This document shows, in pieces, positions 41,201-53,200 of a stretch of 60,000 nucleotides of DNA. The notes beneath the pieces are model-generated. The model did not search any database and had not been told where the DNA came from. It saw only the letters and a list, made by a program, of their open reading frames with translations. The stretch lies in assembly GCF_932526225.1 (NCBI RefSeq), contig NC_064046.1:7491219-7551218 (forward strand), given 5' to 3'. The position numbers and the translations under genes are program-made. Position 1 is the stretch's first letter. Each line of letters starts with the position of its first letter. This DNA comes from Nematostella vectensis (lineage: Eukaryota; Cnidaria; Anthozoa; Actiniaria; Edwardsiidae).

Positions 41201-44200
41201 GTGTAAGAGCCTTATGATTGTATTGTTATATTTATTGTAGCTAGGGTAGTGTAAGGGCCTTATGATTGTATTGTTATATTTATTGTAGCTAGGGTAGTGT
41301 AAGAGCCTTATGATTGTATTGTTATATTTATTGTAGCTAGGGTAGTGTAAGAGCCTTATGATTGTGTTGTTATATTTATTGTAGCTAGGGTAGTGTAAGA
41401 GCCTTATGATTGTGTTGTTATATTTATTGTAGCTGGGGTAGTGTAAGAGCATGATTGTATTGTTATATTTATTGTAGCTAGGGTAGTGTAAGACACTCAT
41501 GATTGTATTGTTATATTTATTGTAGCTAGGGTAGTGTAAGAGCCTTATGATTGTGTTGTTATATTTATTGTAGCTGGGGTAGTGTAAGAGCCTGATTGTA
41601 TTGTTATATTTATTGTAGCTAGGGTAGTGTAAGGGCCTTATGATTGTATTGTTATATCTATTGTAGCTAGGGTAGTGTAAGAGCCTTAAGATTGTATTGT
41701 TATATTTATTGTAGCTAGGGTAGTGTAAGGGCCTCATGATTGTATTGTTATATCTATTGTAGCTAGGGTAGTGTAAGAGCCTTAAGATTGTATTGTTATA
41801 TTTATTGTAGCTAGTGTAGTGTAAGGGCCTTATTATTGTATTGTTATATTTATTGTAGCTAGGGTAGTGTAAGACCCTCATGATTGTATTGTTATATTTA
41901 TTGTAGCTAGGGTGGTGTAAGAGCCTTATGATTGTGTTGTTATATTTATTGTAGCTGGGGTAGTGTAAGAGCCTGATTGTATTGTTATATTTGTTGTAGC
42001 TAGGGTAGTGTAAGACACTCATGATTGTATTGTTATATTTATTGTAGCTAGGGTAGTGTAAGAGCCTTATGATTGTGTTGTTATATTTATTGTAGCTGGG
42101 GTAGTGTAAGAGCCTGATTGTATTGTTATATTTATTGTAGCTAGGGTAGCGTAAGGGCCTTATGATTGTATTGTTATATCTATTGTAGCTAGGGTAGTGT
42201 AAGAGCCTTAAGATTGTATTGTTATATTTATTGTAGCTAGGGTAGTGTAAGGGCCTCATGATTGTATTGTTATATCTATTGTAGCTAGGGTAGTGTAAGA
42301 GCCTTAAGATTGTATTGTTATATTTATTGTAGCTAGTGTAGTGTAAGGGCCTTATTATTGTATTGTTATATTTATTGTAGCTAGGGTAGTGTAAGACCCT
42401 CATGATTGTATTGTTATATTTATTGTAGCTAGGGTAGTGTAAGAGCCTTATGATTGTGTTGTTATATTTATTGTAGCTGGGGTAGTGTAAGAGCCTGATT
42501 GTATTGTTATATTTGTTGTAGCTAGGGTAGTGTAAGAGCATGATTGTATTGTTATATTTATTGTAGCTAGGGTAGTGTAAGAGCCTTATGATTGTATTGT
42601 TATATTTATTGTAGCTAGGGTAGTGTAAGAGCCTCATGATTGTATTGTTATATTATTTATTGTAGCTAGGGTAATGTAAGAGCCTTATGATTGTGTTGTT
42701 ATATTTATTGTAGCTAGGGTAGTGTAAGAGCATGATTGTATTGTTATATATATTGTAGCTAGGGTAGTGTAAGAGCATGATTGTATTGTTATATTATTTA
42801 TTGTAGCTAGGGTAGTGTAAGAGCCTCATGATTGTATTGTTATATTATTTATTGTAGCTAGGGTAATGTAAGAGCCTTATGATTGTGTTGTTATATTTAT
42901 TGTAGCTAGGGTAGTGTAAGAGCATGATTGTATTGTTATATTTATTGTAGCTAGGGTAGTGTAAGAGCCTTATGATTGTATTGTTATATTTATTGTAGCT
43001 AGGGTAGTGTAAGAGCATGATTGTATTGTTATATTTATTGTAGCTAGGGTAATGTAAGAGCCTTATGATTGTATTGTTATATTTATTGTAGCTAGGGTAG
43101 TGTAAGAGCATGATTGTATTGTTATATTTATTGTAGCTAAGGTAGTGTAAGAGCCTGATTGTATTGTTATATTTATTGTAGCTAGGGTAATGTAAGAGCC
43201 TTATGATTGTATTGTTATATTTATTGTAGCTAGGGTAGTGTAAGAGCATGATTGTATTGTTATATTTATAGGAGCTAGGGTAGTGTAAGAGCCTTATGAT
43301 TGTATTGTTATATTTGTTGTAGCTAGGGTAGTGTAAGAGCCTGATTGTATTGTCATATTTATTGTAGCTAGGGTAGTGTAAGAGCCTCATGATTGTATTG
43401 TTATATTTATTGTAGCTAGGGTAGTGTAAGAGCCTTATGATTGTATTGTTATATTTATTGTAGCTAGGGTAGTGTAAGACCCTCATGATTGTATTGTCAT
43501 ATTTATTGTAGCTACGGTAGTGTAAGAGCCTTATGATTGTATTGTTATATTTATTGTAGCTAGGGTAGTGTAAGGGCCTTATGATTGTATTGTTATATTT
43601 ATTGTAGCTAGGGTAGTGTAAGAGCCTTATGATTGTATTGTTATATTTATTGTAGCTAGGGTAGTGTAAGAGCCTTATGATTGTATTGTTATATTTATTG
43701 TAGCTACGGTAGTGTAAGAGCCTTATGATGGAATTGTTATATTTATTGTAGCTACGGTAGTGTAAGAGCCTTATGATGGAATTGTTATATTTATTGTAGC
43801 TAGGGTAGTGTAAGAGCCTTAAGATTGTATTGTTATATTTATTGTAGCTAGGGTAGTGTAAGAGCCTGATTGTATTGTTATATTTATTGTAGCTAGGGTA
43901 GTGTAAGGGCCTTATTATTGTATTGTTATATTTATTGTAGCTAGGGTAGTGTAAGAGCCTCATGATTGTATTGTTATATTTATTGTAGCTAGGGTAGTGT
44001 AATAACCTTATGATTGTATTGTTATATTTATTGTAGCTGGGGTAGTGTAAGAGCATGATTGTATTGTTATATTTATTGTAGCTAGGGTAGTGTAAGAGCC
44101 TTATAATTGTATTGTTATATTTATTGTAGCTAGGGTAGTGTAAGAGCCTTATGATTGTATTGTTATATTTATTGTAGCTAGGGTAGTGTAAGAGCCTTAT

Positions 44201-47200
44201 GATTGTATTGTTATATTTATTGTAGCTAGGGTAGTGTAAGAGCCTGATTGTATTGTTATATTTATTGTAGCTAGGGTATTGTAAGACCCTCATGATTGTA
44301 TTGTTATATTTATTGTAGCTAGGGTAGTGTAAGGGCCTTATGATTCTATTGTTATATTTATTGTAGCTAGGGTAGTGTAAGACCCTCATGATTGTATTGT
44401 TATATTTATTGTAGCTAGGGTAGTGTAAGAGCCTTATGATTGTGTTGTTATATTTATTGTAGCTAGGGTAGTGTAAGAGCCTTATGATTGTGTTGTTATA
44501 TTTATTGTAGCTGGGGTAGTGTAAGAGCCTGATTGTATTGTTATATTTATTTTAGCTAGGGTAGTGTAAGGGCCTTATGATTGTATTGTTATATCTATTG
44601 TAGCTAGGGTAGTGTAAGAGCCTTAAGATTGTATTGTTATATTTATTGTAGCTAGGGTAGTGTAAGGGCCTCATGATTGTATTGTTATATCTATTGTAGC
44701 TAGGGTAGTGTAAGAGCCTTAAGATTGTATTGTTATATTTATTGTAGCTAGGGTAGTGTAAGGGCCTTATTATTGTATTGTTATATTTATTGTAGCTAGG
44801 GTAGTGTAAGACCCTCATGATTGTATTGTTATATTTATTGTAGCTAGGGTAGTGTAAGAGCCTTATGATTGTGTTGTTATATTTATTGTAGCTGGGGTAG
44901 TGTAAGAGCCTGATTGTATTGTTATATTTGTTGTAGCTAGGGTAGTGTAAGAGCATGATTGTATTGTTATATTTATTGTAGCTAGGGTAGTGTAAGAGCC
45001 TTATGATTGTATTGTTATATTTATTGTAGCTAGGGTAGTGTAAGAGCCTCATGATTGTATTGTTATATTATTTATTGTAGCTAGGGTAATGTAAGAGCCT
45101 TATGATTGTGTTGTTATATTTATTGTAGCTAGGGTAGTGTAAGAGCATGATTGTATTGTTATATATATTGTAGCTAGGGTAGTGTAAGAGCATGATTGTA
45201 TTGTTATATTATTTATTGTAGCTAGGGTAGTGTAAGAGCCTCATGATTGTATTGTTATATTATTTATTGTAGCTAGGGTAATGTAAGAGCCTTATGATTG
45301 TGTTGTTATATTTATTGTAGCTAGGGTAGTGTAAGAGCATGATTGTATTGTTATATTTATTGTAGCTAGGGTAGTGTAAGAGCCTTATGATTGTATTGTT
45401 ATATTTATTGTAGCTAGGGTAATGTAAGAGCCTTATGATTGTATTGTTATATTTATTGTAGCTAGGGTAGTGTAAGAGCATGATTGTATTGTTATATTTA
45501 TTGTAGCTAAGGTAGTGCAAGAGCCTGATTGTATTGTTATATTTATTGTAGCTAGGGTAATGTAAGAGCCTTATGATTGTATTGTTATATTTATTGTAGC
45601 TAGGGTAGTGTAAGAGCATGATTGTATTGTTATATTTATTGGAGCTAGGGTAGTGTAAGAGCCTTATGATTGTATTGTTATATTTGTTGTAGCTAGGGTA
45701 GTGTAAGAGCATGATTGTATTGTTATATTTATTGTAGCTAGGGTAGTGTAAGAGCCTTATGATTGTATTGTTATATTTATTGTAGCTAGGGTAGTGTAAG
45801 AGCCTTATGATTGTATTGTTATATTTATTGTAGCTAGGGTAGTGTAAGAGCCTTATGATTGTATTGTTATATTTATTGTAGCTAGGGTAGTGTAAGAGCA
45901 TGATTGTATTGTTATATTTATTGTAGCTAGGGTAGTGTAAGGGCCTTATGATTGTATTGTTATATTTGTTGTAGCTAGGGTAGTGTAAGAGCATGAATGT
46001 ATTGTTATATTTATTGTAGCTAGGGTAGTGTAAGAGCCTTATGATTGTATTGTTATATTTATTGTAGCTAGGGTAGTGTAAGAGCCTTATTATTGTATTG
46101 TTATATTTATTGTAGCTGGGGTAGTGTAAGAGCCTTATGATTGTATTGTTATATTTATTGTAGCTAGGGTAGTGTAAGAGCATGATTGTATTGTCATATT
46201 TATTGTAGCTAGGGTAGTGTAAGGGCCTTATTATTGTATTGTTATATTTGTTGTAGCTAGGGTAGTGTAAGGGCCTTATGATTGTATTGTTATATTTATT
46301 GTAGCTAGGGTAGTGTAAGAGCCTCATGATTGTATTGTTATATTTATTGTAGCTGGGGTAGTGTAAGAGCCTTATTATTGTATTGTTATATTTATTGTAG
46401 CTAGGGTAGTGTAAGAGCCTTATGATTGTATTGTTATATTTATTGTAGCTAGGGTAGTGTAAGAGCATGATTGTATTGTTATATTATTTATTGTAGCTAG
46501 GGTAGTGTAAGAGCCTCATGATTGTGTTGTTATATTATTTATTGTAGCTAGGGTAGTGTAAGAGCCTTATGATTGTATTGTTATATTTATTGTAGCTAGG
46601 GTAATGTAAGAGCCTTATGATTGTGTTGTTATATTTATTGTAGCTAGGGTAGTGTAAGAGCATGATTGTATTGTTATATTTATTGTAGCTAGGGTAGTGT
46701 AAGGGCCTTATGATTGTATAGTTATATTTATTGTAGCTAGGGTAGTGTAAGAGCCTGATTGTATTGTTATATTTATTGTAGCTAGGGTAGTGTAAGAGCC
46801 TTATGATAGTATTGTTATATTATTTATTGTAGCTAGGGTAGTGTAAGAGCCTGATTGTATTGTTATATTTATTGTAGCTAGGGTAGTGTAAGAGCATGAT
46901 TGTATTGTCATATTTATTGTAGCTAGGGTAGTGTAAGGGCCTTATTATTGTATTGTTGTATTTGTTGTAGCTAGGGTAGTGTAAGGGCCTTATGATTGTA
47001 TAGTTATATTTATTGTAGCTAGGGTAGTGTAAGAGCCTGATTGTATTGTTATATTTATTGTAGCTAGGGTAGTGTAAGAGCCTTATGATTGTATAGTTAT
47101 ATTTATTGTAGCTAGGGTAGTGTAAGAGCCTGATTGTATTGTTATATTATTTATTGTAGCTAGGGTAGTGTAAGAGCCTCATGATTGTATTGTCATATTT

Positions 47201-50200
47201 ATTGTAGCTAGGGTAGAGTAAGAGCCTGATTGTATTGTTATATTATTTATTGTAGCTAGGGTAGTGTAAGAGCCTCATGATTGTATTGTTATATTTATTG
47301 TAGCTAAGGTAGTGTAAGAGCCTGATTGTATTGTTATATTTATTGTAGCTAGGGTAGTGTAAGAGCCTGATTGTATTGTTATATTTATTGTAGCTAGGGT
47401 AGTGTAAGAGCATGTTTGTATTGTTATATTTATTGTAGCTAGGGTAGTGTAAGGGCCTTATGATTGTATAGTTATATTTATTGTAGCTAGGGTAGTGTAA
47501 GAGCCTGATTGTATTGTTATATTTATTGTAGCTGGGGTAGTGTAAGAGCCTTATGATTGTATTGTTATATTTATTGTAGCTAGGGTAGTGTAAGAGCCTT
47601 ATGATTGTATAGTTATATTTATTGTAGCTAGGGTAGTGTAAGAGCCTTATGATTGTATTGTTATATTTATTGTAGCTAGGGTAGTGTAAGAGCCTCATGA
47701 TTGTATTGTTATATTTATTGTAGCTAGGGTAGTGTAAGAGCCTTATGATTGTGTTGTTATATTTATTGTAGCTGGGGTAGTGTAAGAGCCTGATTGTATT
47801 GTTATATCTATTGTAGCTAGGGTAGTGTAAGACCCTCATGATTGTATTGTTATATTTATTGTAGCTAGGGTAGTGTAAGAGCCTGATTGTATTGTTATAT
47901 TTATTGTAGCTACGGTAGTGTAAGAGCCTTATGATGGAATTGTTATATTTATTGTAGCTAGGGTAGTGTAAGAGCCTTAAGATTGGATTGTTATATTTAT
48001 TGTAGCTAGGGTAGTGTAAGAGCCTGATTGTATTGTTATATTTATTGTAGCTAGGGTAGTGTAAGGGCCTTATTATTGTATTGTTACATTTATTGTAGCT
48101 AGGGTAATGTAAGAGCCTTATGATTATATTGTTATATTTATTGTAGCTAGGGTAGTGTAAGACCCTCATGATTGTATTGTTATATTATTTATTGTAGCTA
48201 GGGTAGTGTAAGAGCCTGATTGTATTGTTATATTTATTGTAGCTAGGGTAATGTAAGACCCTCATGATTGTATTGTTATATTTATTGTAGCTAGGGTAGT
48301 GTAAGGGCCTTATGATTGTATTGTTATATTTATTGTAGCTAGGGTAGTGTAAGAGCCTGATTGTATTGTTATATTATTTATTGTAGCTAGGGTAGTGTAA
48401 GAGCCTCATGATTGTATTGTTATATTTATTGTAGCTAAGGTAGTGTAAGAGCCTGATTGTATTGTTATATTTATTGTAGCTAGGGTAGTGTAAGAGCCTG
48501 ATTGTATTGTTATATTTATTGTAGCTAGGGTAGTGTAAGAGCATGTTTGTATTGTTATATTTATTGTAGCTAGGGTAGTGTAAGGGCCTTATGATTGTAT
48601 AGTTATATTTATTGTAGCTAGGGTAGTGTAAGAGCCTGATTGTATTGTTATATTTATTGTAGCTGGGGTAGTGTAAGAGCCTCATGATTGTATTGTTATA
48701 TTTATTGTAGCTAGGGTAGTGTAAGAGCCTTATGATTGTATTGTTATATTTATTGTAGCTAGGGTAGTGTAAGAGCCTCATGATTGTATTGTTATATTTA
48801 TTGTAGCTAGGGTAGTGTAAGAGCCTTATGATTGTATTGTTATATTTATTGTAGCTAGGGTAGTGTAAGAGCCTTATGATTGTATTGTTATATTTATTGT
48901 AGCTGGGGTAGTGTAAGAGCCTTATGATTGTATTGTTATATTTATTGTAGCTAGGGTAGTGTAAGACCCTCATGATTGTATTGTTATATTTATTGTAGCT
49001 AGGGTAGTGTAAGAGCCTGATTGTATTGTTATATTTATTGTAGCTACGGTAGTGTAAGAGCCTTATGATGGAATTGTTATATTTATTGTAGCTAGGGTAG
49101 TGTAAGAGCCTTAAGATTGTATTGTTATATTTATTGTAGCTAGGGTAGTGTAAGAGCCTTATGATTGTATTGTTATATTTATTGTAGCTAGGGTAGTGTA
49201 AGGGCCTTATTATTGTATTGTTATATTTATTGTAGCTAGGGTAATGTAAGAGCCTTATGATTGTATTGTTATATTTATTGTAGCTAGGGTAGTGTAAGAC
49301 CCTCATGATTGTATTGTTATATTTATTGTAGCTAGGGTAGTGTAAGAGCCTTATGATTGTGTTGTTATATTTATTGTAGCTGGGGTAGTGTAAGAGCCTG
49401 ATTGTATTGTTATATCTATTGTAGCTAGGGTAGTGTAAGAGCCTGATTGTATTGTTATATTTGTTGTAGCTAGGGTAGTGTAAGAGCATGATTGTATTGT
49501 TATATTTATTGTAGCTAGGGTAGTGTAGGAGCATGATTGTATTGTTATATTTATTGTAGCTAGGGTAGTGTAAGAGCCTTATGATTGTATTGTTATATTT
49601 ATTGTAGCTAGGGTAGTGTAAGAGCCTCATGATTGTATTGTTATATTATTTATTGTAGCTAGGGTAATGTAAGAGCCTTATGATTGTGTTGTTATATTTA
49701 TTGTAGCTAGGGTAGTGTAAGAGCATGATTGTATTGTTATATATATTGTAGCTAGGGTAGTGTAAGAGCATGATTGTATTGTTATATTATTTATTGTAGC
49801 TAGGGTAGTGTAAGAGCCTCATGATTGTATTGTTATATTATTTATTGTAGCTAGGGTAATGTAAGAGCCTTATGATTGTGTTGTTATATTTATTGTAGCT
49901 AGGGTAGTGTAAGAGCATGATTGTATTGTTATATTTATTGTAGCTAGGGTAGTGTAAGAGCATGATTGTATTGTTATATTATTTATTGTAGCTAGGGTAG
50001 TGTAAGAGCCTCATGATTGTATTGTTATATTATTTATTGTAGCTAGGGTAATGTAAGAGCCTTATGATTGTGTTGTTATATTTATTGTAGCTAGGGTAGT
50101 GTAAGAGCATGATTGTATTGTTATATTTATTGTAGCTAGGGTAGTGTAAGAGCCTTATGATTGTATTGTTATATTTATTGTAGCTAGGGTAGTGTAAGAG

Positions 50201-53200
50201 CATGATTGTATTGTTATATTTATTGTAGCTAGGGTAGTGTAAGAGCCTTATGATTGTATTGTTATATTTATTGTAGCTAGGGTAGTGTAAGAGCATGATT
50301 GTATTGTTATATTTATTGTAGCTAAGGTAGTGTAAGAGCCTGATTGTATTGTTATATTTATTGTAGCTAGGGTAATGTAAGACCCTTATGATTGTATTGT
50401 TATATTTATTGTAGCTAGGGTAGTGTAAGAGCCTTATGATTGTATTGTTATATTTATTGTAGCTAGGGTAGTGTAAGAGCCTTATGATTGTATTGTTATA
50501 TTTGTTGTAGCTAGGGTAGTGTAAGAGCATGATTGTATTGTTATATTTATTGTAGCTAGGGTAGTGTAAGACCCTCATGATTGTATTGTTATATTTATTG
50601 TAGCTAGGGTAGTGTAAGAGCCTGATTGTATTGTTATATTTATTGTAGCTAGGGTAGTGTAAGACCCTCATGATTGTATTGTTATATTTATTGTAGCTAG
50701 GGTAGTGTAAGAGCCTGATTGTATAGTTATATTTATTGTAGCTAGGGTAGTGTAAGGGCCTTATTATTGTATTGTTATATTTATTGTAGCTAGGGTAATG
50801 TAAGAGCCTTATGATTGTATTGTTATATTTATTGTAGCTAGGGTAGTGTAAGACCCTCATGATTGTATTGTTATATTTATTGTAGCTAGGGTAATGTAAG
50901 AGCCTTATGATTGTATTGTTATATTTATTGTAGCTAGGGTAGTGTAAGACCCTCATGATTGTATTGTTATATTTATTGTAGCTAGGGTAGTGTAAGAGCA
51001 TGATTGTATTGTTATATTTATTGTAGCTAGGGTAGTGTAAGAGCCTTATGATTGTGTTGTTATATTTATTGTAGCTGGGGTAGTGTAAGAGCCTGATTGT
51101 ATTGTTATATCTATTGTAGCTAGGGTAGTGTAAGAGCCTGATTGTATTGTTATATTTGTTGTAGCTAGGGTAGTGTAAGAGCATGATTGTATTGTTATAT
51201 TTATTGTAGCTAGGGTAGTGTAGGAGCATGATTGTATTGTTATATTTATTGTAGCTAGGGTAGTGTAAGAGCCTTATGATTGTATTGTTATATTTATTGT
51301 AGCTAGGGTAGTGTAAGAGCCTCATGATTGTATTGTTATATTATTTATTGTAGCTAGGGTAATGTAAGAGCCTTATGATTGTGTTGTTATATTTATTGTA
51401 GCTAGGGTAGTGTAAGAGCATGATTGTATTGTTATATATATTGTAGCTAGGGTAGTGTAAGAGCATGATTGTATTGTTATATTATTTATTGTAGCTAGGG
51501 TAGTGTAAGAGCCTCATGATTGTATTGTTATATTATTTATTGTAGCTAGGGTAATGTAAGAGCCTTATGATTGTGTTGTTATATTTATTGTAGCTAGGGT
51601 AGTGTAAGAGCATGATTGTATTGTTATATTTATTGTAGCTAGGGTAGTGTAAGAGCATGATTGTATTGTTATATTATTTATTGTAGCTAGGGTAGTGTAA
51701 GAGCCTCATGATTGTATTGTTATATTATTTATTGTAGCTAGGGTAATGTAAGAGCCTTATGATTGTGTTGTTATATTTATTGTAGCTAGGGTAGTGTAAG
51801 AGCATGATTGTATTGTTATATTTATTGTAGCTAGGGTAGTGTAAGAGCCTTATGATTGTATTGTTATATTTATTGTAGCTAGGGTAGTGTAAGAGCATGA
51901 TTGTATTGTTATATTTATTGTAGCTAGGGTAGTGTAAGAGCCTTATGATTGTATTGTTATATTTATTGTAGCTAGGGTAGTGTAAGAGCATGATTGTATT
52001 GTTATATTTATTGTAGCTAAGGTAGTGTAAGAGCCTGATTGTATTGTTATATTTATTGTAGCTAGGGTAATGTAAGAGCCTTATGATTGTATTGTTATAT
52101 TTATTGTAGCTAGGGTAGTGTAAGAGCATGATTGTATTGTTATATTTATTGTAGCTAGGGTAGTGTAAGAGCCTTATGATTGTATTGTTATATTTGTTGT
52201 AGCTAGGGTAGTGTAAGAGCATGATTGTATTGTTATATTTATTGTAGCTAGGGTAGTGTAAGAGCCTTATGATTGTATTGTTATATTTATTGTAGCTAGG
52301 GTAGTGTAAGAGCCTTATGATTGTATTGTTATATTTATTGTAGCTAGGGTAGTGTAAGAGCCTTATGATTGTATTGTTATATTTATTGTAGCTAGGGTAG
52401 TGTAAGAGCATGATTGTATTGTTATATTTATTGTAGCTAGGGTAGTGTAAGGGCCTTATGATTGTATTGTTATATTTGTTGTAGCTAGGGTAGTGTAAGA
52501 GCATGATTGTATTGTTATATTTATTGTAGCTAGGGTAGTGTAAGAGCCTTATGATTGTATTGTTATATTTATTGTAGCTAGGGTAGTGTAAGAGCCTTAT
52601 TATTGTATTGTTATATTTATTGTAGCTGGGGTAGTGTAAGAGCCTTATGATTGTATTGTTATATTTATTGTAGCTAGGGTAGTGTAAGAGCATGATTGTA
52701 TTGTCATATTTATTGTAGCTAGGGTAGTGTAAGGGCCTTATTATTGTATTGTTATATTTGTTGTAGCTAGGGTAGTGTAAGGGCCTTATGATTGTATTGT
52801 TATATTTATTGTAGCTAGGGTAGTGTAAGAGCCTCATGATTGTATTGTTATATTTATTGTAGCTGGGGTAGTGTAAGAGCCTTATTATTGTATTGTTATA
52901 TTTATTGTAGCTAGGGTAGTGTAAGAGCCTTATGATTGTATTGTTATATTTATTGTAGCTAGGGTAGTGTAAGAGCCTTATGATTGTATTGTTATATCTA
53001 TTGTAGCTAGGGTAGTGTAAGAGCCTGATTGTATTGTTATATTTATTGTAGCTAGGGTAGTGTAAGAGCCTGATTGTATTGTTATATCTATTGTAGCTAG
53101 GGTAGTGTAAGAGCCTGATTGTATTGTTATATTTATTGTAGCTAGGGTAGTGTAAGAGCCTTATGATTGTATTGTTATATTTATTGTAGCTAGGGTAGTG